This document shows, piece by piece, positions 17,234-25,610 of a stretch of DNA of 64,000 nucleotides. How positions within the stretch are numbered: the first letter of the stretch is position 1; the number at the start of each line of letters is the position of its first letter. The position numbers and the translations under genes were made by a program. Source of the DNA: Caballeronia arationis. GTDB lineage: Bacteria > Pseudomonadota > Gammaproteobacteria > Burkholderiales > Burkholderiaceae. The stretch lies in assembly GCF_001544975.2 (NCBI RefSeq), contig NZ_FCOG02000020.1, positions 62,001 to 126,000 of the forward strand, given 5' to 3'. A model generated the notes under the pieces. The model was not told where the DNA came from and made no database searches. It was given only the letters and a program-made list of their open reading frames with translations.

Positions 17234-17257
17234 GTTACATTCGTTACATTTCGTAAC
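17234..17257 (-). promoter_or_regulatory. GTTAC repeat cluster upstream of flhD
   Basis: GTTAC occurs at 17234-17238 and again at 17243-17247, the latter forming an inverted repeat with GTAAC at 17253-17257 (GTTAC-N5-GTAAC). The cluster lies 45-70 bases before the flhD start. It looks like an operator for a dimeric regulator; which protein binds is unknown. Confidence 0.35.
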
Positions 17258-17404
17258 AGGATGGATCGGAGTCTAAGGTCGCCGCAAACGATTAGCAATG
17301 GGTTTTCGGACGTTTTTTTCGGATGGAAAGAATTTCCGGGTAAGTATTGCGCAAACCATTGCGCGTTCGATCCGCAGGCGCGGTGCCGTTTGTAACAGGC
17401 CTGC

Positions 17405-17638
17405 TTATGGCAGCGGCTCGTCGTCCTCGTCGTCCTCGTCGTTCATGCCGAGCGCCCAGCGGATGTCGCGTGCGAAATCGAGGCTTGCCTCCTCCCACTG
17501 CGCCGAGCCGAGCGCGAAATCGCGCGGATTGCTCCGGCCGCGCGCGCGCCGAATAGTCTCGATGCTGAGCGCGAGAGCAAATGCTTCGCCACGGAGCGGA
17601 TGCATGCGGCCGAGCGGGAGGTCTTCGTCTTGTTCCAT
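17405..17638 (-). CDS. Small acidic-tailed protein, paralogue of the gene at 16625
   Basis: A 77-residue protein. The middle (IETIRRARGRSNPRDFALGS) and SLDFARDIRWAL match the 16625-16849 protein. The tail is strongly acidic (MNDEDDEDDEPLP). It is upstream of flhD on the same strand, with a 215-base gap that contains the GTTAC repeats, so it is probably a separate transcript. Family unknown. The pairing of two related small proteins around flhD suggests a shared role, for example a modulator of FlhD, but nothing shows this directly. Confidence 0.6.
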   Translation of the reverse strand: MEQDEDLPLGRMHPLRGEAFALALSIETIRRARGRSNPRDFALGSAQWEEASLDFARDIRWALGMNDEDDEDDEPLP

Positions 17639-17809
17639 GGCCCAGTTTTCGGCCCGCGCGGAACAAACTTGAGGACGGTCGTGCGCCGCCTGGCGCGGCC
17701 TCAGGCTTCACGACGAACGCGAACGTTTGCGGGCAGGCGGCTTCGCTGTCAGCCGAAAAGACTTGCCAACAATATTCGCGGACGTTACCGTGCACATGTT
17801 CTCGACATG

Positions 17810-18003
17810 CAGCGCGGGAGAGATCGTCAAGGCAAGATGACGACGCCGACGGAGCAACCGCCCCGGAAACTCTCAGGCACAAGGACCGCGCCGCAGGAAC
17901 GATCTGGAGAGAGGCGTTTCGCGCCCACCGAAGGGGATCTTCCGCCGCATCATCGCTTCACTGGCGCAAGAGAAACTCTCAGGTACATGGACAGATGGGG
18001 CAT
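17810..18003 (+). ncRNA. Tandem glycine riboswitch (gcvT motif)
   Basis: Two consecutive aptamers are readable. Aptamer I: GCGGGAGAG (17814-17822), the GCCGACGGAGCAA core, then ACTCTCAGGC and AAGGACCGC (to about 17889). Aptamer II: CTGGAGAGAGG (from 17904), CACCGAAGGGGA (17926-17937), GAAACTCTCAGGT and GGACAGATGGGG (to about 18000). These are the conserved blocks of the glycine riboswitch, including the CTCTCAGG and GGACAG signatures in the right order. It ends about 76 bases before the dadA-type start codon, so it probably turns on that gene when glycine is high. Confidence 0.93.
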
Positions 18004-18079
18004 CGGCGCCGGAAGCCGACTCGCGCAGTGAGCGCGGTCGAAGGCATCCGGCGATGCTCAATTCGATCTGGACCATGTC

Positions 18080-19354
18080 ATGTCACGAATCGCCATCATC
18101 GGCGCCGGGATTACCGGCGTCACGACCGCTTACGCCCTCGCCCGCCGCGGCTTCCAGGTTACCGTCTACGAACGTCATCGCTATGCGGCGATGGAAACAT
18201 CGTTCGCGAACGGCGGCCAGCTCTCCGTCAGCAACGCCGAAGTCTGGAACCGCACGGCCACCGTGCTGAAAGGCCTGCGCTGGATGCTCACGCGCGACGC
18301 CCCGCTCCTCATGAATCCGTCGCCCTCGTGGCACAAGTATTCGTGGATGGGCGAATTCCTGCGCCAGATCCCGAACTACCGCGCGAACACCGTCGAGACC
18401 GTGCGCCTCGCGCTCGCCGCGCGCGAACATCTCTTTTCGATTGCCGAGCGCGAGGGCATCGAGTTCGATCTGGAACGGCGCGGCATCCTGCACATCTACA
18501 AGCACCGCAAGGACTACGACGCCGCCGCGAAGGTCAACGAGCTGCTTCGCGAAGGCGGGCTCGACCGCCATGCGGTCGGCGCGAACGAAATCGGCCGCAT
18601 CGAGCCCGCGTTGCAGAGCGAGTTTCATGGCGGCTTCTTCACGCCGTCGGATTCGACCGGCGACATCCACAAGTTCACTCGCGGTCTCGCCGAGGCCTGC
18701 GCACGCCACGGCGTCGAATTCCGCTACGACACCCAGATCGAGTCGATCCGGCAAGGTGGCGACGCGCGCTTCTCCATCGACGCCAGCCACGATGGAGAAC
18801 GACGCGCCGATGTTTTCGAGCAGGTCGTCGTGTGCGCGGGCGTGCAAAGCCGCGCGTTCGCCGGCATGCTGGGCGATCACGTCAACGTCTATCCGGTGAA
18901 GGGCTATTCGATCACCGTCTGTCTCGACGACGAACAGAGCCAGAACGCGGCCCCCTGGGTCAGCCTCCTCGACGACAACGCGAAAATCGTCACGAGCCGG
19001 CTCGGTGTCGATCGCTTTCGCGTGGCGGGCACGGCCGAGATCAACGGCTTCAATCGCGACATTCGCGCGGACCGCGTCGCGCCGCTCGTCGACTGGACGC
19101 GGCGCCTCTTTCCGCAAGTCTCGACCGCGCGCGTGATTCCGTGGGCCGGCCTGCGCCCGATGCTGCCGAGCATGTTGCCGCGTGTGGGCGCCGGCAAACT
19201 CCCGGGCGTGTTCTACAACACCGGGCACGGGCATCTCGGCTGGACCCTGTCGGCGGCGACGGCCGAGACGATCGCCGACACGATCCAGCACGGCACGGGG
19301 CGCCGCAAGCCGGCCGGCGCCGGCGCGCCGCGGCCCGCGCCGCTGCGCTCGTAA
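18080..19354 (+). CDS. dadA: D-amino acid dehydrogenase / glycine oxidase-type FAD enzyme (DadA family)
   Basis: A 424-residue flavoenzyme of the DAO family. The FAD Rossmann motif GAGITG is at residues 8-13, followed by FANGGQLSVSNAEVWN, typical of DadA. Near the C-terminus, IPWAGLRPMLPSM and YNTGHGHLGWTLS complete the FAD site. DadA oxidises D-amino acids to keto acids and ammonia, passing electrons to the respiratory chain. The upstream tandem glycine riboswitch implies glycine, or a glycine-derived amine, as substrate or signal. The ATG at 18080 is chosen because the DadA N-terminus begins there. Convergent with clpP, 13 bases apart. Confidence 0.9.
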   Translation: MSRIAIIGAGITGVTTAYALARRGFQVTVYERHRYAAMETSFANGGQLSVSNAEVWNRTATVLKGLRWMLTRDAPLLMNPSPSWHKYSWMGEFLRQIPNYRANTVETVRLALAAREHLFSIAEREGIEFDLERRGILHIYKHRKDYDAAAKVNELLREGGLDRHAVGANEIGRIEPALQSEFHGGFFTPSDSTGDIHKFTRGLAEACARHGVEFRYDTQIESIRQGGDARFSIDASHDGERRADVFEQVVVCAGVQSRAFAGMLGDHVNVYPVKGYSITVCLDDEQSQNAAPWVSLLDDNAKIVTSRLGVDRFRVAGTAEINGFNRDIRADRVAPLVDWTRRLFPQVSTARVIPWAGLRPMLPSMLPRVGAGKLPGVFYNTGHGHLGWTLSAATAETIADTIQHGTGRRKPAGAGAPRPAPLRS

Positions 19355-19367
19355 GGCGCACGACCGC

Positions 19368-19985
19368 TCAGTCGCGGCGGCCGGCGAGGACTTCGTCGAT
19401 CAGTCCGTAGTCTCGCGCCTCGATCGCGGACATGAAGTTGTCGCGGTCGGTATCGCGGGCGATCTCTTCGACCGTCTTGCCGGTGCGCTCCGCCGTGATC
19501 GCGTTCAGGCGCTGGCGCAGGTACAGCACCTCCCGCGCCTGGATCGCGACATCGGCGGCGGTGCCCTGCGAGCCGCCCGACGGCTGGTGGATCATGATGC
19601 GCGCGTTGGGCAGCGCGAAGCGCTTGCCCTTCGCACCCGCGTTCAGCAGGAACGTGCCCATGCTCGCCGCGAAGCCGGTGCAAAGCGTCGAGACATCGGG
19701 GCGGACGAACTGCATCGTGTCGTAGATCGCCATGCCGTCGTAGACCGAGCCGCCCGGCGAGTTGATGTAAAGGGAGATATCCTTGTCGGGATTCTCCGCC
19801 TCCAGAAAAAGCAGTTGCGCCACGACGAGACTCGCCGTCTGGTCGTCGACCGGTCCGACGAGAAACACGATGCGCTCGCGCAAAAGGCGCGAATAGACGT
19901 CGTAGGCACGCTCGCCGCGTCCCGATTGCTCGATGACGGTCGGCACGAGATTGAGGCTGGTCGGATTGCGCTTGTGCAGGTTCAT
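19368..19985 (-). CDS. clpP: ATP-dependent Clp protease proteolytic subunit (paralogue)
   Basis: A 205-residue serine peptidase. Catalytic Ser108 (GFAASMG), His133 (MIHQPSGG) and Asp182 (DTDRDNF) are all present. The [12 protein letters not shown] loop and the [16 protein letters not shown] segment are typical. It forms the double-heptamer chamber that degrades unfolded proteins with ClpX or ClpA. There is no tig or clpX next to it, unlike the housekeeping copy, so this is probably an extra ClpP. The start ATG at 19985 has CGGAG upstream. The C-terminus is short (LAGRRD). Confidence 0.93.
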   Translation of the reverse strand: MNLHKRNPTSLNLVPTVIEQSGRGERAYDVYSRLLRERIVFLVGPVDDQTASLVVAQLLFLEAENPDKDISLYINSPGGSVYDGMAIYDTMQFVRPDVSTLCTGFAASMGTFLLNAGAKGKRFALPNARIMIHQPSGGSQGTAADVAIQAREVLYLRQRLNAITAERTGKTVEEIARDTDRDNFMSAIEARDYGLIDEVLAGRRD

Positions 19986-20156
19986 CGATGCTCCGTTTCG
20001 TATGAAGTGGCTGGATCGCGGAGTTGCGATCTCATCCACTTGACGACTGGCCGAGCCTTGCCGTGACGCGCACAAAAAAATTCCGCGGCGCTGTCACATT
20101 CGCCGTGCGCCGCGCGTCATGCCTTGAAGCGCCAAACCATCGAGCAGAGAGGAGCC

Positions 20157-20897
20157 ATGCGCATGACAACCGATCCGGACGACGCCATTACCTCGCGGAC
20201 CGCGGTCTTCGAAGCGCTGCGAGCGCGCATTCATTCGATCGCGCAGCGCATCGTCGGCAACCGGGCGGACGCCGAGGACATCGTCCAGGACACCTTCGTC
20301 AGGTGGTACACGTCGTCCGCGGAAGACGTCCGCGTGCCCGCCGCATGGTTCACGACGGTCGCCACGCGTCTGGCGATCGACCACGTCCGCCGTGCGCGGC
20401 GCGAGCGCGAGAAACTCGACGAAGCCCTGCCCGCGCCGGGCGAAGAGGCATCGATTACGTCGGCGGAAGAACGGATCGAGCGGGCGTCGCAGGTCGCGCA
20501 TGGCGTGCGCCTGCTGTTCGAACGGCTGGGTCCCGAGGAACGCGCGGCGCTCCTGCTGCACGAAGCGTTCGATGCGGACTACGCGAGCATCGCGGCGGCG
20601 CTCGGGCGGACGCCCGCGCATTGCCGTCAGATGGTTCATCGCGCGAAGGCGCGCATCCTTGACGACAACGCGCGGACGACCGGACGCGACCGTGCGGAAG
20701 ACGAGGCCGTCGCCGCGCTCGTCGATGCCATCGCCCGGCAGGACCGCGACGCCGTTCTCGGATCGACCCGCACGCAGGCAGCGACCGCGGCGGCCGCACG
20801 GGCGCACGCCGCTACGCTCGCGACGCTGGAAACGGCGGCACTCATCGTGCGCTTGCGGCGCGGTTGTGCGTGGACGGTGACAGCCGCATTGGACTGA
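20157..20897 (+). CDS. ECF-type RNA polymerase sigma factor with C-terminal extension
   Basis: A 246-residue protein. Sigma region 2 contains NRADAEDIVQDTFVRWY and VPAAWFTTVATRLAIDHVRR. Region 4 contains LGPEERAALLLHEAFDADYASIAAALGRT followed by CRQMVHRAKAR. About 80 residues follow region 4, as in ECF41-type factors that carry a SnoaL-like regulatory tail, but the tail is shorter and Ala-rich. The ATG at 20157 is chosen for its GAGAGGAG ribosome site. No anti-sigma gene is adjacent. A dienelactone hydrolase gene follows about 100 bases downstream and could be a target. Confidence 0.85.
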   Translation: MRMTTDPDDAITSRTAVFEALRARIHSIAQRIVGNRADAEDIVQDTFVRWYTSSAEDVRVPAAWFTTVATRLAIDHVRRARREREKLDEALPAPGEEASITSAEERIERASQVAHGVRLLFERLGPEERAALLLHEAFDADYASIAAALGRTPAHCRQMVHRAKARILDDNARTTGRDRAEDEAVAALVDAIARQDRDAVLGSTRTQAATAAAARAHAATLATLETAALIVRLRRGCAWTVTAALD

Positions 20898-21000
20898 CGG
20901 ATCGCGTGACTACTCGCGGCACGGCTTCGGCGTAACATAGGCAGCGCTTCCCGCGAGGCCAGGCCCCGCGCCACTTCCCGCCGATCAAGGAGACCGTCTC

Positions 21001-21708
21001 ATGCAAAAGACTGCAGGATCCATGGTGACTTTTCGCCGCCCCGACGGACAGGACGTAGCGGGCTATCTCGCGCAGCCGGACAAGGCCGAAGGCGCGCCCG
21101 CCATCGTCGTGATCCAGGAATGGTGGGGGCTGAACGACCAGATCCGCGGCGTCGCGGACCGCTTCGCGCGCTGCGGCTATCGGGCGCTCGTGCCCGACCT
21201 CTTCCGCGGCAAGTCGACGGTCGAAGAAGAAGAGGCGAGCCATCTGCTCGGCGCGCTCGACTTCGGCGATGCCACCTCGCAGGACATTCGCGGCGCCGTC
21301 CAGTATCTGAAGGAAGGATCGGGCCGCGTCGGCGTGACGGGCTACTGCATGGGCGGCGCACTCACGCTGCTGGCGCTGTGCCAGGTTCCCGACGTGTCCG
21401 CGGGCGTCGTATGGTACGGCTTCCCGCCGCTCGAATACATCGATGCATCCGCGATCAAGGTGCCCGTGCAAGGCCACTGGGCCGCGCAGGACGCATTTTT
21501 CCCGGCCGAGACGGTCGATGAGCTCGAAGCGAAGTTGCGCGAGGCGAACGTCGATGTCGAGTTCCATCGCTATCTCGCCCATCATGCGTTCGCGAATGAA
21601 ACGGCCGCCGGGCCGGGCCGCATCGCCCGCACCCAGTTCGATCCGGTCTGGTCGCAGATGGCGTGGGACCGGACAATGACGTTTTTCGGGCGCACGCTGT
21701 GGGGCTGA
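21001..21708 (+). CDS. Dienelactone hydrolase family protein
   Basis: A 235-residue alpha/beta hydrolase. Nucleophile C116 sits in GYCMGGA, and D164 (AAQDAFFP) and H195 (LAHHAF) complete the triad. E40 in IQEWWGLN is the glutamate that holds the Cys in place in dienelactone hydrolases. Family members open dienelactones in chlorocatechol degradation or act on other lactones and esters. No chlorocatechol genes are nearby, so a general detoxification role is as likely. AAGGAGA precedes the ATG. Same strand as the ECF sigma gene. Confidence 0.9.
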   Translation: MQKTAGSMVTFRRPDGQDVAGYLAQPDKAEGAPAIVVIQEWWGLNDQIRGVADRFARCGYRALVPDLFRGKSTVEEEEASHLLGALDFGDATSQDIRGAVQYLKEGSGRVGVTGYCMGGALTLLALCQVPDVSAGVVWYGFPPLEYIDASAIKVPVQGHWAAQDAFFPAETVDELEAKLREANVDVEFHRYLAHHAFANETAAGPGRIARTQFDPVWSQMAWDRTMTFFGRTLWG

Positions 21709-21712
21709 AGCC

Positions 21713-21733
21713 GTCGCGCGCCCGGCGCGCGAC
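21713..21733. terminator. GC-rich hairpin between convergent genes
   Basis: GTCGCGCGC (21713-21721), a 3-base loop and GCGCGCGAC (21725-21733) form a perfect 9-base-pair stem between the stops of the dienelactone hydrolase gene and the convergent kinase gene. No T-run follows, so termination strength is uncertain. Confidence 0.5.
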
Positions 21734-21747
21734 GTGATCCGCCCGGT

Positions 21748-23862
21748 TCAGCGGCTCTCGAGCGCCGAGCGGATCGCCTTGCCGAGGGCGTCCGACGTAT
21801 AGGGCTTGTTCAGCAGCCTCACGTTGGGACATGATCACGCCCTTCTGCGCGATCATGTCCCGCGTGTAGCCGGACACGTAGACCACCGGCACGTAGCGGC
21901 GCTGCGCAAACGCCCATTCCGCGAGATCCGAGCTTTTCACGGCCCCGGGCATCACGACGTCGGTCAGGATCAGGTCGACGTGGACGCCGCCGTCCAGAAT
22001 GCTGAGCGCGGCGTCGCCGCTTGCGGCCTTGAGCACACTGTAGTTCATCGCTTCAAGCATCGCCGCCGTGGCGGCGAGAAGCGCCGGATCGTCCTCGACC
22101 GCGAGAATCGTCTCGCCTCCGCCGCTCGTGGGCGCGGCCGTCGGTTCAGGCTGCAGCAGTTCCTCTTCGAAGCAGCGCGGAAAGAATATCTCGACCGTCG
22201 TGCCGACCCCGACGCTGCTCGACAGGCCGAGATGCCCGCCCGACTGATTGACGAAACCGAACACCATGCTGAGGCCGAGCCCCGTGCCATGCCCGTCGGG
22301 CTTGGTGGTGAAGAACGGTTCGATCGCGTGGCCGAGGACCTCGGGCGTCATGCCGCAGCCGTCGTCGGATACCGCGAAACGCACGTACTCGCCCGGCACC
22401 ACGTCCTTGCCCTCGCAGAAGGGCGCGTCCAGCACCTCGTTCGAACACGAGACCGCGACCCGTCCGTGGCCGCGCACCGCGTCGCGCGCATTGATCGCGA
22501 GATTGAGCAGCGCGTTCTCCAGTTGATTGCGGTCGACGCGCACGTTCCATTGACGCTCCGGCAGGCGCAGCTCCATCGCGACGCCGTCGCCGGTCGCCTG
22601 GCGCAGCATTTCCTCGATCTCGCCGAAAAGTCGTCGTGGCCCGATGATCATGGGCAACAGAGGCTGGCGACGCGCGAACGACAGCAGTTGCGAGGTGAGC
22701 TTGGCGCCACGTTCGACGCCGGCCAGAATCGCTCCGATGCGCTGGTGCAGGCGGCTGTCGGCGGGCGGCAGGAGCGTGAGCAGTTGCACGTTGGCGGCGA
22801 TGATCTGCAGCACGTTGTTGAAGTCGTGCGCGACGCCGCCCGTCATGCTGCCGAGCGCTTCCATCTTCTGCGACTGACGCAACTGCTCCTCGGCGGACAG
22901 GCGCGCCGCCACCGCCTGATCGACCTTCCGTTCGAGATCGCGCGTGAGGTCGAGCAACTCCTCTTCGGCGACCTTGCGATCGTGGATATCGACGATCACG
23001 CCCGGGAAGCGCAACGGCTTTCCGTCCGCCAGATAATCGCAGCGGCCGCTCGCCATGATCCACGTATAGCTTCCGCCGGGACGGCGGATGCGGTATTCCG
23101 CGCGAAACGGCGCGCCTTTCTCGACGGTGCGCTTGATGAGTTCGTACACGCGGTCCAGGTCGGACGGATGGATGACTTCGGTCGCCACTTCGATCGGCAG
23201 GCCTTCCTCGGCCTGATCCACCGGGTAAGAGAACGTGCGCGCGAACCGCTCGTCCCCTTTCACGCGATTCTCGGGAATCTCCCAGACGAAGGAACCGAGC
23301 ACGGCGCCCGAGTTCAACGCGAGCTGCATGCGCTCGTTGGTCGCGCGATAGGCCGCTTCCGCAGTGGCCCGCTTGCGCTCGGAGACGATCCGGTCGGTCG
23401 TGTCGATCACGATGGCGAGCGCGCCCGCGTGCTGCCCGTCGTGCAGATCGACGGGGCTGTAGTGCAGGTCCAGCCAGTCTCTTCGGGGCATCCGTTGCGC
23501 GCAAGCTCGAATACGATGTCGCGATACGAAAGCGACTCGCCGCGCAGGCAGGAATCGACGACGTTCCGGTTGAAGGACGCGGCTTCGGGCCACGCTTCCT
23601 CGATCCGCGCGCCGAGGATGCGAGGATGCTTTTCGCCGGAGAACGCCGCGTAGTGCTCGTTGTAGAGCAGGATGCCGTCCTCGCCCCACAGGACCGCCAT
23701 CGGCAGCGGATTGGCAAGCATGACCTGCACGGTCGAACGCAGGCTGAGCGGCCAGCAGTCGATCGGACCGAGCGTGGTCGATGCCCAGTCGAAGTCGCGC
23801 AGCAATTGCGCCATCGGGCCTTTCCAGCCATCGGCGCCGTATTCGTTAGTCACGGACGACAT
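21748..23862 (-). pseudogene. PAS-PAS hybrid histidine kinase broken by two compensating frameshifts
   Basis: The start is the ATG at 23862 (MSSVTNEYGADGWKG) and the natural stop is at 21748, in the same frame; the span is 2115 bases, a multiple of three. The N-terminal PAS part is readable to RNGCPEE. Near 23476-23486 one base is missing and the frame moves to DWLDLHYSPVDL. That frame carries the second PAS, the H-box GSMTGGVAHDFNNVLQ, the ATPase (DDGCGMTPEV, GTGLGLSMVFGF) and most of the receiver (ILTDVVMPG). Near 21826-21836 one extra base shifts it back to NVRLLNKPYTSDALGKAIRS. Either a true pseudogene or two sequencing errors. It is the distal gene of the stressosome cluster. Confidence 0.8.
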
Positions 23863-23944
23863 CGTCCTTGCACTCCGGAAAATGTTCGCGCGGGGCTTGA
23901 AGCGGTGCATTCATGGCAGGCGGATCGAACACGCGCGCCGCTCT

Positions 23945-25609
23945 CTAGCCCAGCCCTGCCAGCCGCGCGTACAGATCGTCGATCGGCATCGGCTTCGCGA
24001 AGTAATGGTCGAATCCCGCTTCGTCGGCGCTCTGGCGGAAGTCGGGTGTCGTATAACCGCTCAGCGCCACCAGACAGAGCGGCCGGCCCCGCGCCTTCTC
24101 GCGCAGCCCGCGCGCGACCTCGAAGCCCGTCATGTCGGGCAGCCCGATGTCGATCACCGCCACGGAAGGCATGAAGGTCTCCGCCACGTCGAACGCCGAC
24201 GCGCCGTCGAAAGCCACCTCGCACTGGTGTCCGCTCATCGTGAGCAGCGCTTCGAGCGCCTCGGCGGCGTCGCGGTTGTCGTCGACGATCAGGATGCGCT
24301 GCGCGCGCTGATGCGGCGTTGCAGCGAGCTGGTCCACTTCGTCGGGCAGCGGCTCGTACACGCGCGGCAGCCTGACGACGAACGCCGTTCCGCAGCCGAT
24401 GCCCGCGCTTTCCACGCACACCGAGCCGCCATGATCCTGCACGAGCCGCTTCACGACCGTGAGCCCGATGCCGAGTCCCGCGTCCTGCCGCCCGATTGCA
24501 GTCGAAGCCTGCGCGAACAGGTCGAATACGCGTGGCAGCATCGCAGGCTCGATGCCGATGCCGCGATCGCATACTTCGACCGTCACTTCGGTTTCCGTTG
24601 CGCCGACCGTCACGACGATCTCGTCGGGCTCGGACGTGTAGCGCGCCGCGTTGTGCAGGATATTGCTGAACACCTGCTTCAGGCGCGCGACATCGCCCCG
24701 CACGAGCGCAACTTCGTGCGGATAGATTGTCGTCACGCGATGGCCGCGGCGCTCGAGTTCGGCCGCGGTCATCTCGAGCGCGCCGACGATCAGCTCGTCG
24801 ATGCGCGTCACTTCGGTAAGCAGGTCCACCTTGCCGCGCGTGAGCCGCGACACGTCGAGCAGATCGTTCACCATGCGCGAGAGCTGCGCGGTCTGCCGCC
24901 CGATCAGCGCGAGCGTCTCGCCGTGCTCGCTGCGCGCCGCGCCGCCGCGTTCGGCCAGTTCCAGCGCCAGGCTGACCGCCGCGAGCGGATTTCTCAGCTC
25001 GTGCGCGAGCATCGCGAGGAACTCGTTTTTGCGCACATCGGCTTCTTCCAGCTCGGTCTGCTTGCGGCGCAGCTCGCCGAGCGTGATCAGCATCTCGCGG
25101 TTCTGCTGTTCGAGTTCCTCGACGGGCGTCTGCGCCTTGCGCCGCGTCAACTGGTCGACCAGCACGCTCAGCTTGTCGAGTGTCAGGCGCGGCTTGTCGC
25201 GCGGCAGGAACATCTCCAGCGTGACGGTCGTGCCCCGGCCGAGTTCGGTGCTGACGGAAAAGCCGTCCGCCATGCGCCGGCTGCCGGGCAGGCCGATGCC
25301 GGGCCGGCCCTCGGGATGCACGCCGCTCAGGATCTGATCCAGTTTCGCGATGCCCGGCCCCTTGTCGGCGACCTGCGCGACGATGCACTGCACGTTGGCC
25401 GCCTCGCTCGAATCGCCGACCAGGAACGTCAGCGTGCCGCCGCCCGCGAACTGAACCGCATTGCGCGCTATTTCCGATACCGCCGTGACGAAGCGCGTGC
25501 GTTGCAGGTCGTCGAGTCCGAACAGCTCGCCGATCTGCCGCGCCCGGTCGCGGATCGCAACGAGGCTCAGGTTGCTCGCGATGGGCGTGGACAGGATTCG
25601 GTGCTGCAT
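23945..25609 (-). CDS. RsbT-like domain fused to hybrid histidine kinase and receiver
   Basis: A 554-residue cytosolic protein with four domains. Residues 1 to about 135: an RsbT/RsbW-type ATPase (RFVTAVSEIARNAVQFAGGG, ADKGPGI, GRPGIGLPGSRRMADGF). About 145-195: a coiled coil. About 195-420: a histidine kinase with H-box NEFLAMLAHELRNPL and ATPase (CDRGIGIEP, GLGIGLTVVKRLV). About 430-554: a receiver (ILIVDDNRDA, VIDIGLPDMTG, ALSGYT). The GAGGxG-type region of RsbT is intact. It begins 1 base after the phosphatase gene stop, so it belongs to the operon. The domain order suggests it takes the stressosome signal and relays it by phosphorylation. Confidence 0.85.
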   Translation of the reverse strand: MQHRILSTPIASNLSLVAIRDRARQIGELFGLDDLQRTRFVTAVSEIARNAVQFAGGGTLTFLVGDSSEAANVQCIVAQVADKGPGIAKLDQILSGVHPEGRPGIGLPGSRRMADGFSVSTELGRGTTVTLEMFLPRDKPRLTLDKLSVLVDQLTRRKAQTPVEELEQQNREMLITLGELRRKQTELEEADVRKNEFLAMLAHELRNPLAAVSLALELAERGGAARSEHGETLALIGRQTAQLSRMVNDLLDVSRLTRGKVDLLTEVTRIDELIVGALEMTAAELERRGHRVTTIYPHEVALVRGDVARLKQVFSNILHNAARYTSEPDEIVVTVGATETEVTVEVCDRGIGIEPAMLPRVFDLFAQASTAIGRQDAGLGIGLTVVKRLVQDHGGSVCVESAGIGCGTAFVVRLPRVYEPLPDEVDQLAATPHQRAQRILIVDDNRDAAEALEALLTMSGHQCEVAFDGASAFDVAETFMPSVAVIDIGLPDMTGFEVARGLREKARGRPLCLVALSGYTTPDFRQSADEAGFDHYFAKPMPIDDLYARLAGLG

Positions 25610-25610
25610 G

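Noticed and set aside
16625..17638. flhD with neighbours as a flagellar flhDC operon
   Set aside because: The gene after flhD is not flhC: it is 74 residues, lacks the Cys-rich zinc site, and is a paralogue of the gene upstream.
21806..23653. 615-residue plus-strand frame opposite the hybrid kinase
   Set aside because: No domain recognised; composition is that of a shadow frame. The kinase motifs lie on the minus strand.
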